From positions 1 through 64,000 of the forward strand of contig SVRD01000004.1 in the NCBI GenBank assembly GCA_015064955.1: 64,000 bases of DNA, read 5' to 3'. Below are positions 33,122-41,782 of the stretch, in pieces; position 1 is the stretch's first letter; every line of letters starts with the position of its first letter. The stretch is from Oscillospiraceae bacterium (GTDB lineage: Bacteria; Bacillota; Clostridia; Oscillospirales; CAG-382). Made by a program: the position numbers and the translations under genes. The notes under the pieces were generated by a model that was not told the origin of the DNA, ran no database searches, and saw nothing but the letters and a program-made list of their open reading frames with translations.

Positions 33122-35608
33122 TTAACCACCTATAACGTAGGTGCCGAAGTAATGACGCTTGATAAGGATATAGTCGTACTGGTTAACGGTTCCATCCTCG
33201 TTAACGTCTGCAGCAAGCATTTCGGTTTCGGTGAGATAACGAGTTCCGAAATAGTGGCGCTTTACGAGAATATAGTCGTATTGGTTGATTGCGCCGTCGC
33301 AGTTCGCGTCGCCGAGGAGATACTGAGGCTCTTCTGCAAAGGTAGGTGCGTTCTTATCGTTTCTGCCCTCCCAATTGTTAAGACTGTCATAGAAGAGCTC
33401 CTGCTCGTTGGAGGAATCAACGTAGTTGTTAAGCATATCTTCCATACTTGCAACCTCGGTCTCATTGCCGAAATCAACAACGGTGATATTGTCCATATAG
33501 CTTGCGTAATCGCCGCAGGGGCCGTAGTTATCGTCGCTTGCGCAGAATACGTTTGCAAAGCCGCATTCATCCTCACAAACACCCAAGAACATACCGGTGC
33601 CTGCATCTGCGTATTCATCGTTAAGACGCTCAACGCTGCCTGCCGCATAGCAGTTAATAAACATCTGGTCCTGTGCCGCGCCGCCGATAAAGCCGCCGAT
33701 GTAGTTAAGACCGCTTACGTCTGCAACAGAATAGCAGTTGGCGATAGTATCGTCATCGTAAGAAATACCAATAAAGCCGCCAACGTAATATCCGCCTACG
33801 ATAATTCCGTCGGAATAGGTGTTCATTATATTTACGTTGTGTTCGATTCTGCCGATAATGCCGCCAACGTAATATGTCTCGGGTGCGGTGATATCTACGT
33901 CTGCATAGCAATTGTTAATGTAAAGGTCTGCATAGTTTACACCGATAAAGCCGCCGATGGTGTCGAAGTTTACCGCATCGGGATCGATAGGCTCTTCAAA
34001 AGTAATATAGCCGATTGCCGTGCAGTCCTCGATGTAGATAAATCCAGGATCTTCGGAGTATCCGATAAAGCCGCCGATATCGACCGCGTAGAGTGCCGCG
34101 TCGTCGATATTAATGGTTCCGCTCCAGCCGCAGTCATTTATAGAGCTATCTCCCCAAACGTAGCCTGCAAATCCGCCGACGTACCAAACATCAGGGGTAT
34201 TAAGGAAGCAAATATCCACACTCGAATAGCTGTCAACTGCAATCAATTGTCCGACTTCGCCGACGATACCGCCGAGGTCCTCTACATCCTCGCAATCCTC
34301 TATATCGATAAGACCGTCGACAAATACGTTGTCAAGCTTAAGATACTCTGCGTAATTTACAAGAATACCGATGTTCTCAACGTACTCCTCGTTTGCAATA
34401 ACGAGCTCCGCTTCAAGAGTAAGGTCTTTTACAGAAAGACTGTCAGCTCCGTAGAAAAGCGTATCGGACAAGCCGGTTATCGAGTGGTCCTTGCCTTCGA
34501 ACTCAACGATAGCCACTCCATGCGCATCGATAGCCTGAAAATCGTACTTTTCGGACATATCGATATCGTTCGCAAGGATTATACTTACATATTTGCCGTC
34601 ATAAACATCGTTATAAAAATCAAAAGATATATCCCAAAGGTCGTCGGGAGTGGAAATAACCACCTCGGTAGGCTTTGCTTCGGAAAGAGTGTATGCTACC
34701 GTTATGTTATCTTCGCCGAATACATCCGTACCGTCGGAATCATCGGTGGTGTAGCCCCACGTAAGAATACGGTATTCACCCGATTCCGGCAAGAAGAAAC
34801 TGAAAAAGAAACTTTCGCTCGTTTCGGAATTTACGTAAGTACCGTCCTCCGAGTAATAAACCTCGTTGCCCTCGGAATCGAAAACCGCGATTGCTCTGTC
34901 GGCAAAAAGATCAACGCCGCTGTTGTTGGTAAGTTCTATACCAAAGGAATAAACCTGTCCTGCTTCAAGGTTAGCGGTAAAGCCCTTTGCATAGCCGCGC
35001 CATCCGTTGTAGCCGATAAACAGATCGGTTTCGTTAACGGTGCCGGTTACGGTTTTGTCGAGCTCGATTACCTCGCTGTAATCAACGTCGTAAGCATCAA
35101 TCTCCTCGAAGCTTAAATCCTCGTAAAGCAGATCGAACATATAGTCATCATCTTCGTCCAGAGCATAACCCCAGGTAAGAATTTTGTAATATCCGCTGGT
35201 GTACGGGAAGAAGTTGCAGCTTACGGTATACGATTTAACGCCATCGTCACTCCATCCGTATTCTAAATCAATCCAATCATCTTCAGATTCAATTGTTTCG
35301 GGGTAAATTGCTATCGCTCTGTCGAAATAATAGCCGTATTCGCTGCGTACGGTAGCAGTGAATTCGTAATAGTGTTCTGCTTCAAGATATACCGTATATC
35401 CCTTCGCGTATCCGCTCCAGGACCCGACGTCTAACGAGATATCCTCAAGTAAGGGGTCAAGCTCGGTAATTTCGCGGGTTACGGTTTCGCCTTCCTCTAC
35501 CCGCGTGCTGAAGTCAACCTCGCTTATCGAGGCTGCCGCAAACGCGGTAAGCGGAAGCAGCGAAAAAACCATAATAGCGCAAATGAGTATGCTGAGTAAT
35601 TTTTTCAT
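33122..35608 (-). CDS. Secreted GLUG-repeat-like dockerin protein
   Basis: This 828-aa protein has a Sec signal peptide (MKKLLSILICAIMVFSLL to about AFA). Residues 30-310 hold two related beta domains (WSGYAKGYTVYLEAEH and WRGYAKGFTANLEAGQ). Residues 400-690 are repeats of the type VGGFAGY/IGGFIG followed by NCY, the GLUG-like beta-helix pattern. Residues 764-828 are a type I dockerin: GDANCDGAINQYDY and DVNEDGTVNQYDY, each a 12-residue calcium loop. Dockerins bind cohesins, so the protein should dock to a scaffold or cell-surface cohesin, but no cohesin is in this window. The start follows AAGGAG. Confidence 0.86.
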   Translation of the reverse strand: MKKLLSILICAIMVFSLLPLTAFAAASISEVDFSTRVEEGETVTREITELDPLLEDISLDVGSWSGYAKGYTVYLEAEHYYEFTATVRSEYGYYFDRAIAIYPETIESEDDWIDLEYGWSDDGVKSYTVSCNFFPYTSGYYKILTWGYALDEDDDYMFDLLYEDLSFEEIDAYDVDYSEVIELDKTVTGTVNETDLFIGYNGWRGYAKGFTANLEAGQVYSFGIELTNNSGVDLFADRAIAVFDSEGNEVYYSEDGTYVNSETSESFFFSFFLPESGEYRILTWGYTTDDSDGTDVFGEDNITVAYTLSEAKPTEVVISTPDDLWDISFDFYNDVYDGKYVSIILANDIDMSEKYDFQAIDAHGVAIVEFEGKDHSITGLSDTLFYGADSLSVKDLTLEAELVIANEEYVENIGILVNYAEYLKLDNVFVDGLIDIEDCEDVEDLGGIVGEVGQLIAVDSYSSVDICFLNTPDVWYVGGFAGYVWGDSSINDCGWSGTINIDDAALYAVDIGGFIGYSEDPGFIYIEDCTAIGYITFEEPIDPDAVNFDTIGGFIGVNYADLYINNCYADVDITAPETYYVGGIIGRIEHNVNIMNTYSDGIIVGGYYVGGFIGISYDDDTIANCYSVADVSGLNYIGGFIGGAAQDQMFINCYAAGSVERLNDEYADAGTGMFLGVCEDECGFANVFCASDDNYGPCGDYASYMDNITVVDFGNETEVASMEDMLNNYVDSSNEQELFYDSLNNWEGRNDKNAPTFAEEPQYLLGDANCDGAINQYDYILVKRHYFGTRYLTETEMLAADVNEDGTVNQYDYILIKRHYFGTYVIGG

Positions 35609-35645
35609 TGTTTTTCTCCTTTTGTTGTTATATTTACGGCTTCGG

Positions 35646-35663
35646 GAGGGGGATATCCCCCTC
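35646..35663. repeat. 18-bp perfect palindrome in the leader of the GLUG-like dockerin gene
   Basis: GAGGGGGATATCCCCCTC, extended by near-matching arms to about 35638-35672. It has no T-run, so it is not a classical terminator; it lies about 40 nt before the start codon on the minus strand. Confidence 0.7.
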
Positions 35664-35713
35664 GGGAAAGCCGAACCTATTTAGACATAATCGAGCACAA
35701 AAAAGTTTATTAA

Positions 35714-35920
35714 CCGCCTATAACAAACGTACCGAAGTAATGACGCTCATTTCGCTTCGCTCTCGACCGAAAAATATTTTTTCGGTCGGACTTAGATGCC
35801 CGTTCGCTCGCGCAAAGGGCGTGCGCCTCTCTTCGTTCGTTGTCCGCCCTTTCGGGCATCATAGGTATAAAAATCAACGCACATGTCGCTGATTTTTATG
35901 AATTTTTATTGTATTGGCTT
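35714..35920. repeat. Structured tandem repeat, copy 1
   Basis: Copy 1 of a 209-210 bp direct repeat. Read on the minus strand it holds a copy of the dockerin 3' end (codons for RHYFGTFVIGG and stop), then AT-rich spacer. The unit holds three inverted repeats: GACCGAAAA/TTTTCGGTC, GATGCCCG/CGGGCATC and AAAAATCA/TGATTTTT. Confidence 0.85.
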
Positions 35921-35922
35921 AG

Positions 35923-36130
35923 CCGCCTATAACAAACGTACCGAAGTAATGACGCTCATTTCGCTTCGCTCTCGACCGAAAAATATTTTTTTCGGTCAGA
36001 CTTAGATGCCCGTTCGCTCGCGCAAAGGGCGTGCGCCTCTCTTCGTTCGTTGTCCGCCCTTTCGGGCATCATAGGTATAAAAATCAACGCACATGTCGCT
36101 GATTTTTATGAATTTTTATTGTATTGGCTT
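35923..36130. repeat. Structured tandem repeat, copy 2
   Basis: Copy 2 differs from copy 1 by one extra T in the A/T run and one G-to-A change. It abuts the end of the cysteine-rich dockerin gene. A third partial copy of about 36 bp (36133 on) is the real 3' end of that gene. Confidence 0.85.
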
Positions 36131-38096
36131 AGCCGCCTATAACAAACGTACCGAAGTAATGACGCTTAATAAGAATATAGTCGTACTGATTTACGGTTCC
36201 GTCCCCGTTAACGTCTGCAGGAAGCATTTCGGTTTCGGTGAGATAACGAGTGCCGAAGTAGTGACGCTTTACGAGAATATAGTCATACTGGTTAATAGCA
36301 CCGTCCGCATTGATGTCGCCCAACAGATATTCGGGATTTTCGGGGCTGACGTTGGGATTGTGGTTTGCTGTTTCCTTGCCTACAATAATGTTTTCTTCGT
36401 AAATCACTTCGTTGTTTTTTACAATACGCAGCAGATATTTACCTGCGGGAACGTTATCGAAGGAATAATCGGCGTCATCTGCTGTTGCGGTCTTTTTGAA
36501 CAACGGTTCGTCTTTGCCAAAGGGAATAAGCATAATTTCAACAGTTTCGTTCTTCTCGATACCTTCGACCTTACCGTTTATACCCGAGGTTACGCCGCAC
36601 AGACAGCAATCCACGCATACTCCGCATTCTTCGCAAACGTCTGTTTCAGAGAAGCAAGCGAGGCAAACTGCGCAGTGCCATTCATAAGCAAACTCTTTTG
36701 CAAGACATTCTCTGCATCCACCGCAGGCATAGCAATATTCATCACCGAGACAGTCAGAGCATTTCATACAGTCCCAGCAGGTATCGTATTCTCTGCCGTC
36801 AAGTTTAAAACAGTTACCGCATTCAACGCAGTGACTTTTATTTTCAAAAGCACAATCCTCGCATTGATGGCAGATGTCGCAATAATCTGTGCAATTACCG
36901 CATTTTCCGCATCCTATGCATTCGCCGTAAATAGAATAGCAACCCTTGCAGTCGGGGCAGTGCGTTCCGCTTATAACCCCGCAGTCAGCACAATAATCCC
37001 AGCACTCAGGGCACATTTCGGTGCAGTTTTCGCAAAGATAGCAATCTGAACAATACATAAGTGCGTTACCCTCGAAGCATTCACCGCATTCGCCGCAGTG
37101 GAGCCGTTCCTCGAACATAGCGCATTCGATGCAGAAATCACCGCAAATGGTGCAGATTTCGGTACAATTTTCGCAGACACCGCAATCACGGCAGACGAGT
37201 GCACCGCTTACTTCAATACATTCGCCGCACTCGGGGCAAAGCCAATCGTTGTTTTCACAGCAAACCGCACAGTGAGCACCACCGGTTTCGCATTGACCGT
37301 TTACCTCAAAGCATTCATCGCATTCGACGCAGTGGTAATCGCCGTAGCATTCACAGCAAAGCTCACAATCGGGGCAGATATATTCGCAGTTATAGCAAAT
37401 GCCGCAATCCTGACAGTATATTTCGCCGAAATAGCAGAAACCGCAATTGGGGCAGGTCTCGCCGTCTGCCTCGTGGCATTCCACGCACATTTCACCGCAA
37501 TTTTCGCACATCTGAACGCAATTTTCACAGAGGTTGCATTCGGGGCAGATAAATACGCAATACTCACAGGTATAGCAGCTATCACAGCTGTTTAAATCCG
37601 ATTCGATATAGCAAGCATTACAATCGGGGCAGATATCGGTATCGTCGTGGCATTCAATGCAAAGCAAATGGTCGCCGCCTTCGCAACGCCCGATACATTC
37701 TACACAACCAAGGCACTCTTTGCAGATTGTGTCTTCGTCATTCCAGCATTGACCGCAGTCGGGGCAAGCCAAGTTATACTCTAAATGACACTCCAAGCAT
37801 TGATGTGAATCGCCTACACTGCAGTAGCCGCCGCAATCATAGCATTTGCCGCAGCCATCGCAGAGTTCGGCGGCTTCGTTACATTCGCTGCAATGGTGCT
37901 CGTAATAGCAGTCTCTGCCGCTTTCCTCGCTGCAGTGGTCGCCGCAGGAACAAATATATTCGTCGCCGCAGCTCGCGCCGCAGAACTCGCATTCGATATA
38001 TTCATCCCACGCAAAAGCGTTAAGAGGAATGATGCTTATGAGCATTGTAAGTGCAACAAAAAGCATCGAAATACGTTTTAAAACAGTGTTTTTCAT
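36129..38096 (-). CDS. Secreted cysteine-array protein with dockerin
   Basis: This 655-aa protein starts at the ATG at 38094-38096 after AAAGGA. It has a Sec signal (to about NAFA). Residues 30-490 hold about 113 Cys by hand count, in repeated CxxC units such as CPECNLCENC and CPDCGQC with Glu/Asp spacers. This resembles many small zinc-ribbon-like knuckles in series. Residues 495-585 are a carboxypeptidase-regulatory-like beta sandwich (GINGKVEGIEKN and YSFDNVPAGKYLLRI). Residues 591-655 are a type I dockerin nearly identical to that of the 33122 gene. It should be exported and bound to a cohesin. Metal binding is inferred from CxxC density. Confidence 0.85.
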   Translation of the reverse strand: MKNTVLKRISMLFVALTMLISIIPLNAFAWDEYIECEFCGASCGDEYICSCGDHCSEESGRDCYYEHHCSECNEAAELCDGCGKCYDCGGYCSVGDSHQCLECHLEYNLACPDCGQCWNDEDTICKECLGCVECIGRCEGGDHLLCIECHDDTDICPDCNACYIESDLNSCDSCYTCEYCVFICPECNLCENCVQMCENCGEMCVECHEADGETCPNCGFCYFGEIYCQDCGICYNCEYICPDCELCCECYGDYHCVECDECFEVNGQCETGGAHCAVCCENNDWLCPECGECIEVSGALVCRDCGVCENCTEICTICGDFCIECAMFEERLHCGECGECFEGNALMYCSDCYLCENCTEMCPECWDYCADCGVISGTHCPDCKGCYSIYGECIGCGKCGNCTDYCDICHQCEDCAFENKSHCVECGNCFKLDGREYDTCWDCMKCSDCLGDEYCYACGGCRECLAKEFAYEWHCAVCLACFSETDVCEECGVCVDCCLCGVTSGINGKVEGIEKNETVEIMLIPFGKDEPLFKKTATADDADYSFDNVPAGKYLLRIVKNNEVIYEENIIVGKETANHNPNVSPENPEYLLGDINADGAINQYDYILVKRHYFGTRYLTETEMLPADVNGDGTVNQYDYILIKRHYFGTFVIGG

Positions 38097-38156
38097 AATA
38101 CATTCCTTTCTTTCATGAGAATTCATATTATGTTTATCCGAATTTTTGTCCTATAT

Positions 38157-38270
38157 TTATCCTATATTGTAAGTACCAAAGTAGTTGTGTTTGACAAGAA
38201 TGTAGTCGTATTGATTTACGTTTCCGTCGGAGTTAACGTCAGCACGGGTCATTTCGTCAGCTAAATCAGT
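38157..38270 (-). pseudogene. Half-dockerin relic
   Basis: On the minus strand a short open frame reads DVNSDGNVNQYDYILVKHNY and ends FGTYNIG then TAA (38157-38159). It is the second calcium repeat of a dockerin with no first repeat and no gene upstream; an in-frame TGA lies just before it. It is a decayed remnant of a fourth dockerin gene. Confidence 0.7.
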
Positions 38271-38290
38271 TTTTCATTGTGACCTTCAAC

Positions 38291-38319
38291 TTGACTGAAA
38301 CGCACATATGTGTTATAAT
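38291..38319 (+). promoter_or_regulatory. Strong promoter upstream of the 7TM-LuxR gene
   Basis: TTGACT (38291-38296), 17-nt spacer, TATAAT (38314-38319). The start codon is about 250 nt downstream. The stretch 38097-38571 also holds the half-dockerin relic and an array of repeats; I see no other gene in it. Confidence 0.65.
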
Positions 38320-38472
38320 ACAAGTAATATATAATACGGGGCGGGCTATGCTGTCGTTGGCGCGTCGCAGAGCTCTGATATACATAGAGAACCCCGATGA
38401 TAAACTTTTATAGGCAAATCAAGTTTATTTTCTCCTTAACATCATTTTACCCCACCCCAATAAAGAAGTCCT

Positions 38473-38541
38473 CACACTTTTTGATATTAAAAGTGTGGGA
38501 AATGTGATTTTCTATTACAATAGTGTGGGAAATAGTGTGGT
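38473..38541. promoter_or_regulatory. Repeat cluster before the 7TM-LuxR gene
   Basis: A perfect 9-bp inverted repeat CACACTTTT (38473-38481) / AAAAGTGTG (38489-38497) with a 7-nt loop is followed by direct copies of AGTGTGGGAAAT at 38492-38503 and 38522-38533 and AGTGTGG at 38534-38540. They lie 30-100 nt before the start codon, a good place for regulator sites. Confidence 0.5.
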
Positions 38542-38571
38542 GTTTCATAATTTTTATGCGAGGATTTTATT

Positions 38572-39624
38572 ATGAATAAACGTTTATTGTTATTGTCTGT
38601 TTTAAGCACAGTCCTGATTTTTACAGGCTGCAACTCTGTCGGGGATAAGTCCGCAAACGTATCTTTCGTCTATCTGCTTTCGTTTATCGTCTCACTTTTT
38701 CCGATTTTCGCTTATTGCTTTGCCAAACGAAAAAAAGAGCCTTGGTTCATCGCATTGTTTTCAGCAATTTCAATTGTCAACTTTGGTTATACGGTATTGG
38801 CTTTTTCTAACACGGTCGAATCGGCACTTTGGGGCAACAGAATTGCATATCTCGGATCTGCGTTTCTTCCGATTGCGATGATAATGATATTTTTAAACGT
38901 TACAAATACCGCATACGCAAGGTATCTTCCCTATATTTTATCGGCAATCGCCTTTGCGATGTTTATTATCGCCGCAAGTCCCGGATTTTCGGATATTTAC
39001 TACAAAGAAGTATATTTGATCAAGGTAAACGGTGCGACTGTTCTTGAAAAGGTCTACGGCAAGTGGCATATACTGTATTTGTATTATTTAATTCTTACAT
39101 TTGTTGCTATGCTTTCGATAACAATACGAGCCTTAACTGCGAAACGGCTGAGTTCTCGCTTACATGCTGTATTCCTTTTTATCTCCGTATTTGTGAACAC
39201 AAGCGTTTGGTTGATAGAACAGTTCGTTCACATTGAGTTTGAAATGCTTTCGGTGTCATATATCATCACGGAGCTGTTTTTGCTTGCAATCAGCTTCATG
39301 ACCTACGAGAATCCGCAACCTGAAACTATGAAGATTGTAAAAAGCTCAGGCGAAATGCAAGCTACCGAAGAAGCCAAATCATCGGAAATTACCGATGAGC
39401 AAATTGATACGTTTAAAATGGGTGCCGAAACGCTGACAAAAACAGAACGTATTATTTACACGATGTACACCGAGGGTGAATCGACAAAAAGCATTATGAA
39501 CAAGCTGAATATAAAAGAAAACACCCTTAAATACCACAACAAAAACATTTACGGTAAATTAGGTGTCAGATCGAGAAAACAGTTATTGTTAATATTCAAG
39601 CATATCAACGGAGAGAATCAATAA
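38572..39624 (+). CDS. One-component 7TM receptor with LuxR DNA-binding domain
   Basis: This 350-aa protein has about seven membrane helices in residues 5-245, resembling the 7TM sensor region found on some histidine kinases (for example WFIALFSAISIVNFGYTVL and AYLGSAFLPIAMIMIF). After a cytosolic linker, residues about 285-345 are a LuxR/GerE helix-turn-helix: LTKTERIIYTMYTEGE, STKSIMNKLNIKENTLKYH and GVRSRKQLL. There is no kinase and no receiver, so sensing and DNA binding are in one chain. It faces the dockerin end of the large operon across a shared terminator. Repeats in its own leader are candidate targets. Confidence 0.82.
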   Translation: MNKRLLLLSVLSTVLIFTGCNSVGDKSANVSFVYLLSFIVSLFPIFAYCFAKRKKEPWFIALFSAISIVNFGYTVLAFSNTVESALWGNRIAYLGSAFLPIAMIMIFLNVTNTAYARYLPYILSAIAFAMFIIAASPGFSDIYYKEVYLIKVNGATVLEKVYGKWHILYLYYLILTFVAMLSITIRALTAKRLSSRLHAVFLFISVFVNTSVWLIEQFVHIEFEMLSVSYIITELFLLAISFMTYENPQPETMKIVKSSGEMQATEEAKSSEITDEQIDTFKMGAETLTKTERIIYTMYTEGESTKSIMNKLNIKENTLKYHNKNIYGKLGVRSRKQLLLIFKHINGENQ

Positions 39625-39635
39625 AGCATATACAC

Positions 39636-39674
39636 AAAACCGCTGTATACAAAAACGTATACAGCGGTTTTTGT
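39636..39674. terminator. Bidirectional terminator of the 7TM-LuxR gene and the large operon
   Basis: 15-bp stem AAAACCGCTGTATAC (39636-39650) / GTATACAGCGGTTTT (39657-39671), A- and T-runs on each side. It ends both convergent units. Confidence 0.85.
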
Positions 39675-39683
39675 TATCTTTGT

Positions 39684-40739
39684 TTATCCTATTGTATAAG
39701 TGCCGAAGTAGTGACGTTTGATCAAAATGTAGTCGTACTGGTTGACTGCTCCGTCAGCATTAACGTCGGCAAGGGAAGCTTCCGCCTCTGTGAGATAGCG
39801 GGTGCCGAAATAGTGACGTTTTACAAGCAGGTAATCGTACTGATCGATCTCGCCGTCCTGATTGACGTCACCGAGGCTTCCGTCTGCGTTCGAGTAGTAG
39901 CATGCAAACATCCAAGCGTCATCGAGCTCGCCGCCTACCCAGCCGTCTGCACCGTACCAGGAATTGCTCTTGCCCATCTCCTTATAAATCGTAATCAGAT
40001 CGTCGGTAAGAGGATAGATGCAATTAGTAGGGTCTGCGCAAAGGTAATATTCATAAAACGCGGCATTGAAGTCGATTTTCTCAACAACATGTCCTTCGTC
40101 ATCATAGATTACGGCAACGAGCTGCCCGTATCCGTATGCATCAAGGAGCGACATAAGAGAGTCATCGAGCTTTGCATAAAGCACAGGGCCTTCTGCAGAA
40201 TCGAGATGATAAAATCCATCTTCACCGAGAACAGCCTCATTTGCGACTTCGTCAAAGGTATCTACATATTCGAGTGCATCGAAATTGCCGGTGAACTCGA
40301 ATGTTGCGGGTTCGGTTTTTGCAATATATTCGGTTCTGGGAATAGTAACGATGATAAGCTCTTCCCATTCAACAGTAACGTTCACAGTCGGCTTATCGCT
40401 CTTTACGGCGAACCAAATCGACTGACCAACTCCGCTGCAATCCCAATTTATGCTTTTGGAATTCACAACCGTTTCGTCAATTGCTTCGACCGTTACCCAC
40501 ATACCGTTGTTGCTTACCATACCGATAACGCCATCATCGGTAGTGATAGTATATTTACCGATTTCGTCCGGTCGGAAGGAGTAAACGGTATAATCGAATT
40601 CGGAAGAAACCGCACACGAATTACTTCCTATAACAAATTCAGTGGTTTCATCAAGATAATAATTTTCGGTTTCTGCGCTTACGCCTAACGAAAGGCAAAG
40701 CATAATCACAGCAAGTAAAACAGAGAATGTTTTTTTCAT
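39684..40739 (-). CDS. Secreted dockerin protein, last gene of the large operon
   Basis: This 351-aa protein has a signal peptide (to about GVSA). An N-terminal beta domain (YTVYSFRPDEIGKYTITT) is followed at about 165-285 by a module shared with the lipoproteins at 43088 and 44367 (GFYHLDSAEGPVLYAKL, YPLTDDL and WMFACYY). Residues 288-351 are a type I dockerin (GDVNQDGEIDQYDY and DVNADGAVNQYDY). It ends NYFGT-like, matching the other two dockerins. It starts after AGGAG, 13 nt from the upstream gene. It is the only dockerin in this operon and may tether the system to a scaffold. Confidence 0.85.
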   Translation of the reverse strand: MKKTFSVLLAVIMLCLSLGVSAETENYYLDETTEFVIGSNSCAVSSEFDYTVYSFRPDEIGKYTITTDDGVIGMVSNNGMWVTVEAIDETVVNSKSINWDCSGVGQSIWFAVKSDKPTVNVTVEWEELIIVTIPRTEYIAKTEPATFEFTGNFDALEYVDTFDEVANEAVLGEDGFYHLDSAEGPVLYAKLDDSLMSLLDAYGYGQLVAVIYDDEGHVVEKIDFNAAFYEYYLCADPTNCIYPLTDDLITIYKEMGKSNSWYGADGWVGGELDDAWMFACYYSNADGSLGDVNQDGEIDQYDYLLVKRHYFGTRYLTEAEASLADVNADGAVNQYDYILIKRHYFGTYTIG

Positions 40740-40752
40740 ATTTTTCTCCTAA

Positions 40753-41781
40753 TCAAAGATATTCAGCGGTCCAGGAAATATTCGCGGCGGGATATTTACC
40801 GCGCTTATTGGGCTTTGCTCCCACGTTGATGATAATTTCATCTCCTGCCTGAACCTCTATTTCAACGTACATCGTGCCGTCGTCGCCGACACTTCCGTCG
40901 GCCTCTGTGGTGCGCTGTGCGGAGTTGCGGTTATTGGTAACAAGCATTACGCTGTCTACGTCTGCAGTGACAGCAAACTTGATTATACCTTCCTTTTCGG
41001 CAACATAGCGGTAATAGTAGCCGGTGGAATCTTCTGCCTCGAGGCTCACGCTGTGCTCGTCTTCAAGTGTATTTACCTTTTCGGGATTCTGATGGCTTCC
41101 CTCGATATTTGCAAAGCTAAGCGAGAAAATCTTGGATTCGCTTGCATTGTTTCCGATTTCAAAGATAATCGCCTCGGTTGCCATCGCCGAAGGAACAAGG
41201 AAGCTGACCTTACCCTTCTTCGCTTCGTACTTTACACCGTCGCAAATCACGTAAGCATCTTCGTCCTCAATTGTCAAATACATTCCGCCGACACGGTAGA
41301 TTGCATAGTATTCAGACGAATTCGCGGCAGTTTCAAAGGTTTCCGCTGTCATATTCTCGGGATCGGGAATTACAAGGTAAGGGTCGTCCGCAGTTCCGCT
41401 GCCGAGAATTTCCGGTTCAGGCTCTGAGGTATCGGAGTGCTCGCTCGACTCGTCTTCGGTGTCGATTTCGGATTCCTCGGATACGTCGGATATCTCTTCG
41501 CTTTCGTCGCCCGAGGTCGAATTGTCGCTCACATCGTAAGTATCGTCGGGGCTTGTATTCTCGCTCGTTTCGCTGTTTTCGTCGCTTACATTGTTTACAG
41601 ATTCGTTTGCTTCGGAATTAACCGAAGACTCTGCTTCGGAAGAAGCGGCAACAGAGCTTTCATTTGTTTCTTCGCCGCAGGACGCAAGGCAGGTAAACGC
41701 AACGGCAAGCATTACCAACAAAGCCACCGCCAAGTAAAAGCGATTGTTTTTCTTTTGGTTGATTCTAAAATTGTTATTCAT
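40753..41781 (-). CDS. Lipoprotein with Ser/Glu-rich linker and beta domains
   Basis: This 342-aa protein starts at the ATG at 41779-41781 after AAGGG. An N-terminal basic-hydrophobic signal ends in LASC. Residues about 38-125 are Ser/Glu/Asp-rich, then TADDPYLVIPDPENMTAET opens a beta domain of about 95 residues, and the C-terminal 100 residues (YYYRYVAEKEGIIKFAVT) resemble bacterial pre-peptidase C-terminal-like beta sandwiches. It probably binds peptide or sugar at the surface. It starts one base before the upstream lipoprotein gene's stop is cleared, so the two are coupled. Confidence 0.75.
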   Translation of the reverse strand: MNNNFRINQKKNNRFYLAVALLVMLAVAFTCLASCGEETNESSVAASSEAESSVNSEANESVNNVSDENSETSENTSPDDTYDVSDNSTSGDESEEISDVSEESEIDTEDESSEHSDTSEPEPEILGSGTADDPYLVIPDPENMTAETFETAANSSEYYAIYRVGGMYLTIEDEDAYVICDGVKYEAKKGKVSFLVPSAMATEAIIFEIGNNASESKIFSLSFANIEGSHQNPEKVNTLEDEHSVSLEAEDSTGYYYRYVAEKEGIIKFAVTADVDSVMLVTNNRNSAQRTTEADGSVGDDGTMYVEIEVQAGDEIIINVGAKPNKRGKYPAANISWTAEYL

Positions 41782-41782
41782 A

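Larger units (their letters stand above)
35609..36128. other. 520-nt non-coding block between two dockerin genes
   Basis: The block has an 18-bp perfect palindrome (35646-35663, core GAGGGGGATATCCCCCTC) in the leader of the 33122 gene, and two copies of a 209-210 bp structured repeat (listed separately). Three plus-frame short open frames here are byproducts of the repeats. I see no gene. Confidence 0.75.

Noticed and set aside
33071-35116. 681-aa plus-strand open frame
   Set aside because: It is antisense to the GLUG-like dockerin gene, whose signal peptide, repeats and dockerin are clear. The frame is Val/Ile-rich shadow sequence with no RBS.
35714-36130. Direct repeats as a CRISPR array
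   Set aside because: Only two long units of about 210 bp, no spacers of 30-40 bp and no cas genes.
36093-37049. Ala/Phe-rich plus-strand frame of 318 aa
   Set aside because: Antisense to the cysteine-array gene. The regular Cys codons on one strand give regular Ala/Thr codons on the other.
39684-40739. Cellulosome component
   Set aside because: Dockerins are present, but no cohesin, scaffoldin or carbohydrate-active enzyme is in the window, so a cellulosome claim is not supported.
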